DNA of 64,000 bases. Origin: WTFY01 sp965203725 (GTDB lineage: Bacteria; Pseudomonadota; Gammaproteobacteria; UBA4575). The stretch is from positions 1-64,000 of the forward strand of contig CBDBDH010000002.1 of the NCBI GenBank assembly GCA_965203725.1, written 5' to 3'. The position numbers and the translations under genes were made by a program. This document shows, piece by piece, positions 8,702-17,345 of the stretch. How positions within the stretch are numbered: position 1 is the first letter of the stretch; the number at the start of each line of letters is the position of its first letter. Under the pieces are notes generated by a model. The model ran no database searches and was not told the origin of the DNA. It saw only the letters and a program-made list of their open reading frames with translations.

Positions 8702-9520
8702 ATGATTGCGAACCCGACCACTGACAACCTCGCCTACGAGGATGCCGATGCGCTCGTGGTCGCCGGCCAGCCCTACCACTCCCGTCTTCTGGTCGGCACC
8801 GGGAAATACAAGGATTTGCAGGAAACCCGCGAGGCGATCGTTGCCAGCGGTGCGCAGATTGTGACGGTGGCGATACGAAGAACCAATATCGGACAGGACA
8901 AGGATGCACCCAGCCTGCTGGATGTCATCTCCCCGGAGGAGTTTACACTCTTGCCCAACACGGCCGGCTGCTACAGCGCCGAGGATGCGATTCGAACCTG
9001 CCGGCTGGCCCGCGAGTTGCTGGACGGGCATTCACTGGTCAAGCTTGAGGTGCTGGGCGATGAGAAAACCCTGTATCCGAACGTGGTCGACACCCTGAAG
9101 GCTGCCGAGGTCCTGATCCGGGAGGACTTCCAGGTCATGGTATACACCAATGACGATCCGGTCATTGCCCGCCAGCTCGAGGCCATGGGCTGTGTGGCCG
9201 TGATGCCGCTGGCTGCCCCGATCGGTTCGGGACTTGGCATCCGCAACCCGGGGAACATCCTCGATATCGTCGAGAACGCCCGCGTGCCCATCCTGGTGGA
9301 TGCCGGTGTCGGCACTGCCTCGGATGCCTCGGTGGCCATGGAACTCGGCTGTGACGGGGTGCTCATGAACACCGCCATTGCCATGGCCCGCAAGCCTGTG
9401 CTGATGGCCAGGGCCATGCGCCATGCCGTGGTGGCCGGGCGCCAGGCCTTCCTTGCCGGGCGCATGCCCAGGCGCCGTTATGCCTCCGCCTCCTCCCCCG
9501 CGGAGGACCTCATCGCGTAA
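8702..9520 (+). CDS. thiG: Thiazole synthase ThiG
   Basis: A (beta/alpha)8 barrel enzyme that builds thiazole phosphate from deoxyxylulose 5-phosphate, ThiS thiocarboxylate and iminoglycine from ThiO. It has 272 residues with the family landmarks: SRLLVGTGKYKDLQETREAI near the N-terminus, VAIRRTNIGQ, TAGCYSAEDA, the Schiff-base lysine in VKLEVLGDEKTLYPN, and the phosphate-binding loops GSGLGIRNP and VDAGVGTASDA. The N-terminal 25 residues are a short extension. It is cotranscribed with thiS and followed after 14 bp by trmB. Confidence 0.96.
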   Translation: MIANPTTDNLAYEDADALVVAGQPYHSRLLVGTGKYKDLQETREAIVASGAQIVTVAIRRTNIGQDKDAPSLLDVISPEEFTLLPNTAGCYSAEDAIRTCRLARELLDGHSLVKLEVLGDEKTLYPNVVDTLKAAEVLIREDFQVMVYTNDDPVIARQLEAMGCVAVMPLAAPIGSGLGIRNPGNILDIVENARVPILVDAGVGTASDASVAMELGCDGVLMNTAIAMARKPVLMARAMRHAVVAGRQAFLAGRMPRRRYASASSPAEDLIA

Positions 9521-9534
9521 TCAGGGCGGCCTCG

Positions 9535-10203
9535 TTGCAGACCCCGCCTCCCATTCGCAGCTACGTCCTTCGAGAAGGACGTTTCACCAAAAGCCAACGC
9601 GCGGCGCTTCAAAGCCTCTGGCCGGTATACGGCGTCGATACAGCGCGTGGGTTACTGGATGTACAGGCCCTTTTCACCAGGCCGCAGCCGGTCGTGCTGG
9701 ATATCGGTTTCGGGGACGGTGAGGAACTGGCCGCTTTGGCCTCGGCCTGTCCGCATCTGAACTTCCTGGGGGTCGAGGTCTACCGGCCCGGTGTGGGTGC
9801 CTTGCTGCAAAAGATTGTGGCCGGTCGGCTTGAGAACATTCGCGTGCTGCGCAAGGATGCCGTGGCCGTGCTGGGCGAACACATTGCGCCTTCGAGCCTG
9901 GCCGCGGTGCTGATCTGGTTTCCGGACCCCTGGCCCAAACGCCGCCACCACAAGCGACGGCTGGTGCAGGCGGAATTCATCCGCCGGGTGGCCGAGCGGC
10001 TTGAAGCAGGGGGTGAGCTGAATCTGGCGACGGACTGGCCCTCATATGCGGAACACATCGAGGCCGTACTGGGGTCCTGCGACCGGTTTGAAAAAGCCGG
10101 GACCTCCGCGCTGTTCGGCGAGCGCCCGAGCACGAAGTTTGAACGCCGCGGGCTGCGCCTGGGCCACAAGGTATTTGCCCAGGTCTACCGCAAGGTTCGC
10201 TAG
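9535..10203 (+). CDS. trmB: tRNA (guanine-N7-)-methyltransferase TrmB
   Basis: Adds a methyl group from S-adenosylmethionine to N7 of G46 in the tRNA variable loop. The 222-residue sequence has the SAM motif VLDIGFGDGEELAALA, then WFPDPWPKRRHHKRRLVQ, LATDWPSYAEH, and the C-terminal TKFERRGLRLGHKVF, all TrmB hallmarks. Translation appears to start at a TTG (9535), because no ATG or GTG is found in frame before the conserved core. It ends head-on against the SulP gene, with both TAG stops sharing a CTAG. Confidence 0.95.
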   Translation: MQTPPPIRSYVLREGRFTKSQRAALQSLWPVYGVDTARGLLDVQALFTRPQPVVLDIGFGDGEELAALASACPHLNFLGVEVYRPGVGALLQKIVAGRLENIRVLRKDAVAVLGEHIAPSSLAAVLIWFPDPWPKRRHHKRRLVQAEFIRRVAERLEAGGELNLATDWPSYAEHIEAVLGSCDRFEKAGTSALFGERPSTKFERRGLRLGHKVFAQVYRKVR

Positions 10204-12005
10204 GTTTCCCGCGAGGGCTTGCCCGCATGCATGCGCCGCGCCGGGCACTCGTCTCCCTGCGCCAGCGGGCAGGTTTCCCTTTCACAGTGCTCGATGTTTT
10301 CCCAGGCGAATTCGATGGCGCGCTCGTCCGAGCGGTAGAAATGATCCAGCCAGTCGGGCCCGGCAAAGCCGGTGCGCACGAATACGTCCATGACCTGTCG
10401 CTTGGTGCGCGCAAACACCAGGCGCACGTCCAGGGCCACCAGGCGCAGCGACAGCTGGTGCAGCATGTCCTCCCCGGTGGCATCGATGTCCGTGATGGCC
10501 TCCGCATCGATAATGATGAACTTCAGTTCCGGTTTGGACGCCACGCGCTCCAGGACCTTGGCCTCGAAGTACATCGCACTGGCAAAGAACAACGGTCCCT
10601 CGAAGCGCAGCACGGAGATCTTGGGACAGGTCTTGAGAATGTTGGCCTGTGCATCGCGCAGGGTGCCGTCGGAATGGCGGGACAGCACGGAAATGTGCGG
10701 ATGCATGGTGCGGTACATGAAAAGGCCGAGCGACAGCACCACGCCGATAAAGATGCTTTGTTCAAGATGCGGGGCCAGGGCTAGGGTCAGCACGAACGTC
10801 AAAATCGCGATGACGCCGTCGTGGGTATGTACGCGCAGCGCGTACTTGATCTGTTTGATGCGGATCAGGTTGATCACGGCCGAGATGATCACGGCCGCCA
10901 GGGTGGCCTGGGGCAGGTAGTACAGGTACTGGGCGAAATGCAAAAGAATCAGTGAGATTGCCACGATGATTCCGGTGACGATGGCGGCAAACCCGGTTTT
11001 GGCACCTGCGGACATGTTGACGGCCGAGCGCGAAAAGGACCCGGCCACCGGGTAGGCGCCCGACAGGCCCGAGATGATGTTTCCCAGGCCCTGTCCGACC
11101 AGGCCCTGGTTGGCGTCGATGCGCTGGCGGGTCTGCACGGCGATGGCCTTGGCGATGGAGATGGCTTCCATGTATCCGACCACGGCGATGACGATGGCCT
11201 TGCCAATCAGGCTGGCGGTAGTGGCCAGGTCCACATTCGGGATGGAGAGCACCGGCAGGCCGGCCGGCACGTGCCCCACGACTTTTCCGCCGAGACCCTC
11301 ATAGCCAACCAGCAGGGAAATGATACTGGTCACGATCACGGCGATCAGCACGCTGGGAACTTTCGGGGCGTAGTGCCGGAGCCCGAAAATGATGACCAGC
11401 GCCAGGATGCCCATCGCAAGCGTCGGGAAGTGAGTGTGCTGGGCGGCCTCGACCAGCACATTCCAGATCGTAATGAAGAAATGATCACTCGTTTCCGCGG
11501 TCACACCAAAGAGCTTGGACAGCTGGGAGGTCGCAATGATGATTGCCGCCGCATTGGTGAAGCCCACGACCACCGGATGTGACAGGAAATCCACCAGCAC
11601 CCCGAGCCGCAACAGGCCGAGCGACATCTGGAACACCCCGACCAGGATGGCCAGGATGGCCGCATACACCACAAACCCCTCGGGGTTGGCCGCAGCCAGG
11701 GGTTCGAGCGCGGCTGCAGTCATCAGCGAGACCACGGCCACCGGTCCGGTCTGCAACTGCCGCGAGGAACCGAAGGTCGACGCCACGATCACCGGCAGGA
11801 AGGAGGCATACAGGCCGTAGTAGGGAGGCAGTCCGGCAAGCTGTGCATAGGCCATGGACTGCGGGATCAGAACCAGTGCCACCGTAAGCCCGGCCACACA
11901 GTCTTTCCAGACGACCGCCGGGTCCTTGAGTTCCTGGATCCAGTTCAGGTAGGGGACAAACCGACTGATGAACTCGTGTGTATATTGCTGTGCTGTGATC
12001 AACAA
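10200..12005 (-). CDS. SulP family anion transporter with STAS domain
   Basis: An inner-membrane SLC26/SulP transporter, probably for sulfate or bicarbonate; the sequence does not separate these. It has a cytosolic N-terminus, the SulP signature GLTVALVLIPQSMAYAQLAG near residue 40, 12-14 hydrophobic segments to about residue 430, and a STAS domain (about 450-570) with DAEAITDIDATGEDML at its conserved loop. The C-terminal tail is Cys-rich (CERETCPLAQGDEC). The start is one of two consecutive TTG codons (12005 or 12002); the second lies 5 nt after GGGAGG and is better spaced. A ~500 bp gap separates it from the divergent FIST gene. Confidence 0.93.
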   Translation of the reverse strand: MLITAQQYTHEFISRFVPYLNWIQELKDPAVVWKDCVAGLTVALVLIPQSMAYAQLAGLPPYYGLYASFLPVIVASTFGSSRQLQTGPVAVVSLMTAAALEPLAAANPEGFVVYAAILAILVGVFQMSLGLLRLGVLVDFLSHPVVVGFTNAAAIIIATSQLSKLFGVTAETSDHFFITIWNVLVEAAQHTHFPTLAMGILALVIIFGLRHYAPKVPSVLIAVIVTSIISLLVGYEGLGGKVVGHVPAGLPVLSIPNVDLATTASLIGKAIVIAVVGYMEAISIAKAIAVQTRQRIDANQGLVGQGLGNIISGLSGAYPVAGSFSRSAVNMSAGAKTGFAAIVTGIIVAISLILLHFAQYLYYLPQATLAAVIISAVINLIRIKQIKYALRVHTHDGVIAILTFVLTLALAPHLEQSIFIGVVLSLGLFMYRTMHPHISVLSRHSDGTLRDAQANILKTCPKISVLRFEGPLFFASAMYFEAKVLERVASKPELKFIIIDAEAITDIDATGEDMLHQLSLRLVALDVRLVFARTKRQVMDVFVRTGFAGPDWLDHFYRSDERAIEFAWENIEHCERETCPLAQGDECPARRMHAGKPSRET

Positions 12006-12513
12006 AACCTCCCAGTCACACTGGTCTATCCCTTCGTGCCCTGCTTACTGGGCCTGCGGCCGTGGGTGTTTTGCCTTGAAACCGCATCACGGGCACGCGT
12101 CTGTTCCACTTATTGCATGCAGTTGTTCGATTCCCTGAACAAGATGGCCTCAGGCATTGATGCGCTTATTGGCAATCCGCGGGGCTGTCAGGATTCCCCT
12201 CGCTACGGCAGGTCATTGATTTCGTCTTGCATCTGGAAATCAGCATTCTGAATTATACGAAAATATGAGTGTGAAAGTTAAGCAATCAGCAGAACCGGTT
12301 CGATGCAAAGGCATGACGCTGTGGTTGTCCGCAGTATCGTACATTTCGTGATACTCTCTTACGGTAACTTCTGGCTTTGAAGCTTGTGAGGGAGGATCCG
12401 CTACAAAGTGCTCACATGTACCCGCCTGATGAGTTCATTGACAATTATCCGAAAGGCGCCATCTGATTCTTTCTGGTTGGCTTGTTCACGTTTTTCCCCT
12501 ATGTGTCTGGTCC
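12006..12513. other. Intergenic region between sulP and the FIST gene
   Basis: About 510 bases with no convincing gene. It holds the ribosome-binding site of the SulP gene (GGGAGG on the minus strand at about 12007-12012), a candidate promoter for the FIST gene near its right end, and an inverted repeat with 6-base arms AGTATC/GATACT at 12333-12355 that could be an operator. A short open frame from 11976 to 12251 has no protein-like features. Confidence 0.5.
12438..12467 (+). promoter_or_regulatory. Candidate sigma-70 promoter of the FIST gene
   Basis: TTGACA at 12438-12443 is a perfect -35 hexamer; TCTGAT at 12462-12467 is a 4/6 match to the -10 box with an 18-base spacer. It lies 46 bases before the ATG at 12514. 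Confidence 0.4.
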
Positions 12514-13635
12514 ATGGCTGAGCCCTTTCATTTTGCGACTGCAGCAGGCCTTTCCCCGCGTGAGCTGGTCAATGACTGCCTGCGCCAGCTTGGCGACGTA
12601 CGCGGCAAGTTCAAACTGGGATTCCTGTACGCCAGTGACAGTCTGTGTAACGACCTGGAGGATGTCGTCGGCCGGCTGAAGCAGGAAACCGGAATTCAGG
12701 ACTGGGTAGGAACCGTAGGAGTCGGGCTTTGCAGCACCGGCTGCGAATACTATGACCAGGCGGCCCTGGTGATCATGCTGACAGATTTCGAGGATCAGGA
12801 GTTTTCGATCATCGGCGCAGGCGACCTGGATGAGGAACAACTGCTTGAGCAGGTCACCAGCTACTGCAAGGAAGAATTGCCGCATGTCGGGATCATTCAT
12901 GGCGACCCCAGTAACCCGGCCACCCCCGGCCTGATCGACAAAATTTCCGAGGCCGTGCCCACGGCCTACCTGGTTGGCGGCCTGACTTCCTCGAATTTCC
13001 AGAACCACCAGATTGCCAGGGACGTGGTCAACGGAAGCGTATCCGGCATCTTTTTCTCACCGCAGGTCAATACGGTCGTCGGCCACACGCAGGGATGCAC
13101 ACCACTGGACATCCAGCATGTGATCACGAAAGCAGACCGCAACCTGTTGATCGAGCTGGACCACCGGCCCGCCCTGGACGTGTTCCGCGAGGATATCGGT
13201 GAGGTGCTGGCCAAGGACCTGCACAAAATCGCGGGCTATATTTTTGCCGGCCTGCCGATTGAATATTCGGATACGGGCGACTACCTGGTGCGCAACATCA
13301 TCGGCATCGATGAGCAGGAGAAGGTCATCGCGGTGGGAGATTATCTTTATGAGGGCAGCAAGTTCATGGTATGCCGGCGTGACGGAAACAGTGCTCGCGA
13401 GGACATGTTGCGCATGCTGGGTGCCATGAAGTCACGCATGCAGGAGCGCCCGCGAGGCGGGGTATACTACACTTGCCTTGGCAGGGGCCGGTACCAGTTT
13501 GGCGAAAATTCCGAAGAACTCAAGATGATTCAAGACACCCTGGGAGATTTTCCGCTGGTTGGATTTTTTGCCAACGGCGAGATTTTTCACAATCGCCTGT
13601 ACGGCTATACGGGTGTCCTGACACTCTTCACCTGA
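12514..13635 (+). CDS. FIST domain-containing signal transduction protein
   Basis: A 373-residue cytosolic protein with FIST_N (about residues 30-215) and FIST_C (about 225-355), a sensory module predicted to bind small ligands such as amino acids. Visible marks are KLGFLYASDSLCNDLEDVV, GTVGVGLCSTGCEYYDQAA, VGIIHGDPSNPATPGLID, LVGGLTSSNFQ in the N half, and YYTCLGRGRYQFGENSEELK with PLVGFFANGEIFHNRLYGYT at the C-terminus, a typical FIST_C ending. There is no kinase, cyclase or methyl-accepting output domain and none next door, so its partner is unknown. The aldo/keto reductase gene follows after 7 bp. Confidence 0.88.
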   Translation: MAEPFHFATAAGLSPRELVNDCLRQLGDVRGKFKLGFLYASDSLCNDLEDVVGRLKQETGIQDWVGTVGVGLCSTGCEYYDQAALVIMLTDFEDQEFSIIGAGDLDEEQLLEQVTSYCKEELPHVGIIHGDPSNPATPGLIDKISEAVPTAYLVGGLTSSNFQNHQIARDVVNGSVSGIFFSPQVNTVVGHTQGCTPLDIQHVITKADRNLLIELDHRPALDVFREDIGEVLAKDLHKIAGYIFAGLPIEYSDTGDYLVRNIIGIDEQEKVIAVGDYLYEGSKFMVCRRDGNSAREDMLRMLGAMKSRMQERPRGGVYYTCLGRGRYQFGENSEELKMIQDTLGDFPLVGFFANGEIFHNRLYGYTGVLTLFT

Positions 13636-13642
13636 ATCGCAT

Positions 13643-14677
13643 ATGCAGTACGCACCCCTGGGCCAGTCCGAACTGAACGTCAGCCGGATCTGTCTGGGGA
13701 CCATGACCTTCGGCGAGCAGAACACCGAGGCGGAAGCCCACGACCAGCTCGACTGTGCACTGTCCCACGGCGTCAATTTCATCGATACCGCGGAGATGTA
13801 CCCGGTGCCGTGCCGCGAGGAAACACAAGGCCGCACCGAGCAGTACATCGGCACGTGGCTCAAGAAAAGCGGCAGGCGCAACGATGTCATCCTGGCTTCC
13901 AAGGTGGCCGGTCCGGGCATGATGGAGTATCTGCGCGACGGACCACAGCTGACTGCGGACCACATCGAGGCGGCCCTCGAGGCCAGCCTTGAGCGTTTGC
14001 AGACGGACTGCATCGACCTGTACCAGGTACACTGGCCGGCCAGAAACACCAATTTCTTCGGCAAGCTCGGCTATGAATCCGACCCTGCGGAGGCTGCGAC
14101 GCCGATCGAGGAAACCTATGCCTGCCTCGCCAAGGCGGTGGAGCAGGGCAAGGTCCGGTATGTCGGGGTCAGCAATGAGACCCCGTGGGGCGTCATGCGG
14201 TACCAGGCGCTGGCCCGCATCCATGGCTGGCCCGGCGTGGTCAGCGTGCAGAATCCGTACAGCCTGCTGAACCGCACCTACGAAATCGGTCTGGCCGAAA
14301 TCTCCCATCGCGAAAGTATCGGATTGCTCGCCTACTCCCCGCTGGGATTCGGCGTGCTTTCAGGCAAGTACCTGGATGGCAAGGCGCCTGCCAATGCGCG
14401 CCTGACCCGCTATACCTACTTTGACCGCTACACCAGCGAGGTGGCGGTGCAGGCCACCCGGGCCTATGTGGAGCTGGCCCGCAAGAACGGCTATACGCCG
14501 GCCCAGATGGCGTTGGCTTTCGTCAATGCGCAACCGTTCGTTGCGTCCAACATCATCGGCGCCACCAGCCTGCAGCAACTCGAAGAGGACATCACCAGCA
14601 TTGACCTGACCCTTTCAGATGAAGTGATGGAGGAAATCGAGCGGCTTCACAGCCGCCAGTCCAACCCCTGTCCATGA
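13643..14677 (+). CDS. NADP(H)-dependent aldo/keto reductase (Tas-like)
   Basis: A 344-residue AKR-fold oxidoreductase. The catalytic tetrad is visible in order: Asp in FIDTAEMYPVP, Tyr of the same motif, Lys in VILASKVAGPG, His in LYQVHWPARNTNFFG. The NADP-binding end is SNIIGATSLQQLEEDITSID. The insert NTNFFGKLGYE is characteristic of Tas-type reductases, for which a physiological substrate is not settled. It follows the FIST gene by 7 bp and may be cotranscribed; convergent gmhB lies 35 bp beyond. Confidence 0.92.
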   Translation: MQYAPLGQSELNVSRICLGTMTFGEQNTEAEAHDQLDCALSHGVNFIDTAEMYPVPCREETQGRTEQYIGTWLKKSGRRNDVILASKVAGPGMMEYLRDGPQLTADHIEAALEASLERLQTDCIDLYQVHWPARNTNFFGKLGYESDPAEAATPIEETYACLAKAVEQGKVRYVGVSNETPWGVMRYQALARIHGWPGVVSVQNPYSLLNRTYEIGLAEISHRESIGLLAYSPLGFGVLSGKYLDGKAPANARLTRYTYFDRYTSEVAVQATRAYVELARKNGYTPAQMALAFVNAQPFVASNIIGATSLQQLEEDITSIDLTLSDEVMEEIERLHSRQSNPCP

Positions 14678-14712
14678 GGCCTGCATATCGGCCTGTCATG
14701 GCAGTCTGCCGT

Positions 14713-15258
14713 TCAGTCGGGGTCCCGGGCGAGCAGGTGATTCACAGCTTCCGCCAGGTCTTCGAAAACCAGCAGATTGCTCGGCAGCTGCTTGCTGCGT
14801 GACGTCACCGAGCCGTTGCCGGTCCGCACCAGAACGGGTTCCAGTCCGTAGGCCATGGCCGCCTGGATGTCACGCAGCGAATCACCGATCATTGGCGCTT
14901 GCTTCAGCGACAGCCCGGAACGCAGCTCGATTTCAGCGAGCATCCCCGGGTTGGGCTTGCGGCATTCCCCCTTCAGGTGCGGACAGATGAAAATCCCGTC
15001 GATATGACCGCCGTAGCGGGCAAGCTCCGACAGCATTTTCCTGTGGACCTGATTCAGGATCTCGTAATCCAGCAGCTTGCGGGCGATACCTGACTGGTTG
15101 GAGGCGATGAACACCTTGACCTTGGCGTGGTTCAGGCGGGTAATGGCCTCCAGGCTGCCTTCGATCGCGACCCATTCCTCGGGGGACTTGATGAATTCAT
15201 CCGAGTCTTCGTTGATGACCCCGTCACGGTCCAGCACAACGACTTTCGGTGTACTCAT
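14713..15258 (-). CDS. gmhB: D-glycero-beta-D-manno-heptose-1,7-bisphosphate 7-phosphatase (GmhB), atypical zinc loop
   Basis: A HAD-family phosphatase of 181 residues in the LPS heptose pathway. HAD motifs are clear: VLDRDGVINED (nucleophile and acid Asp), IASNQSGIARK, CRKPNPGML with the Lys, and PMIGDSLRDIQAA. In well-studied GmhB a zinc is held by Cys-x-His and a Cys-x-Cys after a loop; here the segment is CPHLKGECRKP, with a short loop and only one Cys, so one ligand is missing. The gene follows glyS by 11 bp, the common gammaproteobacterial glyQ-glyS-gmhB order, which supports the name. Histidinol-phosphatase-like activity is an alternative. Confidence 0.88.
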   Translation of the reverse strand: MSTPKVVVLDRDGVINEDSDEFIKSPEEWVAIEGSLEAITRLNHAKVKVFIASNQSGIARKLLDYEILNQVHRKMLSELARYGGHIDGIFICPHLKGECRKPNPGMLAEIELRSGLSLKQAPMIGDSLRDIQAAMAYGLEPVLVRTGNGSVTSRSKQLPSNLLVFEDLAEAVNHLLARDPD

Positions 15259-15269
15259 CGCTGCGGGCC

Positions 15270-17345
15270 TCAGGATTGCAGCCGCGAGAAATCGGCCACG
15301 TGCATGAACAGGGTATCGATTCTTGCAAGCAGCGCAATGCGGTTGGTTTTGAGTTCTTCGTTATCGTCCATCACCATGACGTGATCAAAGAACGAATCGA
15401 TCGGCCGGCGCAGTTCGGCAAGCCTGTGCAATGCCTGCCCGTAATGACGTTGCTGGAAAAGAGCCTCGACATCACCGGACATGGCTTCGATGGCGGTGTA
15501 CAGGGCAGTTTCCGCATCCTCCCTGAACAGCTTTTTTTGCACGATCCCCGGCGTGGCACTCCCTGATTTTTTCAGGATGTTGCGGATGCGCTTGTTTGCC
15601 GCAGCCAAACGCCCGGCATCCTCCAGGGTTCGAAAGCGGGACACGGCATCAATGCGCATCGCGATGTCGCAGGGGCTGACCGGGCGGTTCTTGAGCACGG
15701 CATCGATGACATCGTGCGCCACGTTGCGCGCGGAGAAGTACGCATACAGGCGCTTGGTCATGTATTCGTGCACTTCACCGGCAACGGCATCGGTGTCCAG
15801 CTTTTTCGCAAACAGGCCGGCGGCCTGTTTCAGGGCTGAAGGCAAATCGATGTCGAGTTCCGTTTCAACCAGGATTCGCAGTACACCAAGCGCTGCACGC
15901 CGCAAGCCATACGGATCTTTCAGACCGGTTGGTTTTTTGCCGATTGCAAAGATACCCACCAGGGTGTCCAGCTTGTCGGCAATGGCAAGTGCCTGGCCCG
16001 GCGCACTCTCCGGCAACTCCCCGCCTGCCTGGCGTGGCAGATACTGTTCCCCGATAGCCTGGGCAACGGCAGGCACTTCTTTGTCATGCAAGGCCAGGTG
16101 GCGCCCGGCGATGCCCTGCAATTCGGGAAGTTCGGTGACGATCTCGGTCAGCAGATCGCACTTGCTGAGCCGGGCGGCGCGCCGGCATGCCTTCAGGTTG
16201 GCACCGAGTTCTTTGCCGATGGTCTCGGCCAGCTTGTGGATGCGCAGGGTCTTGTCATGCAGGCTGCCGAGCTCTTTCTCGAAGACCACGCCTTTCAGGG
16301 CCTCCAGCCGCGATTCCAGCGACCGGGCGAGATCACGCCGCCAGAAAAAGCTGGCATCTTCAAAGCGCGGCACGATCACTTTCTCATTTCCCCGACGGAC
16401 TTGCTCCGGGGCCGTGCTGTCGATATTGCTGAGCATGATGAATCTCGGCAGCAATGTTCCTGCCTGATCGACCAGGGGGATGTACTTCTGTTTGTCCTGC
16501 ATGGTGATGACCAGCACTTCCCGGGGCATCTCGAGAAAGCGCGGGTCGAACTCGCCGAGCAGGGCCTGCGGCCATTCCACCAGTCCGGTGATCTCGTCCA
16601 GCAGGGTCTGCGTGTAGACCGGTTCAGCCCTGGCACGGGCTGCGAGTGCACCGACCTGCTTGAGAATTTCCTCCTGGCGTGCTGCAAAATCGGCAAGCAC
16701 GTGCCCTTCGGTTTCCAGCAGCCCGCAGTAGTGCGAAGGTTGCGGGATCCTGATCGCCTTCGGGCTGTGAAACCGGTGCCCGTAGGTGATGCCGCCACTG
16801 GCCAGGCCAAATGCACGGGCCGATACGGTTTCGCTGCCGTACAGAACCGTCAGCCAGCGTACCGGGCGAATGAACTCGTCCTCACCCGCATTCCAGCGCA
16901 TGCGCTTGCGAACCGTCAGCTTGCCGAACACGGCCTCCAGCAACTCGGGCAACAGTGCCTGGGTCTCGAGGCCGGCCTGCTGCTCGCGGAATACGAGCCT
17001 GGCTTCACCGGAGTTCGATTCGACCTGCAGTTGATCCACTTCGATGTTACAGGAGCGTGCGAAACCGGTGGCCGCCGCCGTCGGGTCACCCGCGTCATCG
17101 AAAGCGATGGCTTTGGCCGGTCCCCAGCGCTCGATGGCCCGGTCCGGCTGTCGGGCATCCAGTTGCGCCACGACCACGGCCAGGCGCCGCGGGGTGCAGA
17201 ATACCCGGTGTTCGCCGTAGCCCAGTTCCGCCCCGGCCAGCTGTTCACAGAGGACTTCACCCAGTTCGGCCGCTTGTGCCAGCAAGAACCGCGCGGGCAG
17301 GTCTTCCGTGCCAAGCTCGACCAGCAGGTCCTTCCTGCGGGTCAT
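15270..17345 (-). CDS. glyS: Glycyl-tRNA synthetase beta subunit
   Basis: The 691-residue beta chain of the bacterial alpha2-beta2 glycyl-tRNA synthetase, which carries tRNA recognition while the alpha chain activates glycine. The N-terminus DLLVELGTEDLPARFLLAQA is typical, as are VPRFEDASFFWRRDL, DKLDTLVGIFAIGKKPTG and DPYGLRRAALGVLRIL; the C-terminal anticodon-binding helices end near DFSRLQS. Its ATG overlaps the glyQ stop by 4 bp, giving translational coupling. Length matches the E. coli protein closely. Confidence 0.97.
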   Translation of the reverse strand: MTRRKDLLVELGTEDLPARFLLAQAAELGEVLCEQLAGAELGYGEHRVFCTPRRLAVVVAQLDARQPDRAIERWGPAKAIAFDDAGDPTAAATGFARSCNIEVDQLQVESNSGEARLVFREQQAGLETQALLPELLEAVFGKLTVRKRMRWNAGEDEFIRPVRWLTVLYGSETVSARAFGLASGGITYGHRFHSPKAIRIPQPSHYCGLLETEGHVLADFAARQEEILKQVGALAARARAEPVYTQTLLDEITGLVEWPQALLGEFDPRFLEMPREVLVITMQDKQKYIPLVDQAGTLLPRFIMLSNIDSTAPEQVRRGNEKVIVPRFEDASFFWRRDLARSLESRLEALKGVVFEKELGSLHDKTLRIHKLAETIGKELGANLKACRRAARLSKCDLLTEIVTELPELQGIAGRHLALHDKEVPAVAQAIGEQYLPRQAGGELPESAPGQALAIADKLDTLVGIFAIGKKPTGLKDPYGLRRAALGVLRILVETELDIDLPSALKQAAGLFAKKLDTDAVAGEVHEYMTKRLYAYFSARNVAHDVIDAVLKNRPVSPCDIAMRIDAVSRFRTLEDAGRLAAANKRIRNILKKSGSATPGIVQKKLFREDAETALYTAIEAMSGDVEALFQQRHYGQALHRLAELRRPIDSFFDHVMVMDDNEELKTNRIALLARIDTLFMHVADFSRLQS

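Noticed and set aside
12514..14677. FIST plus aldo/keto reductase as a new signalling system
   Set aside because: Adjacency of 7 bp is suggestive, but nothing in either protein supports a joint function.
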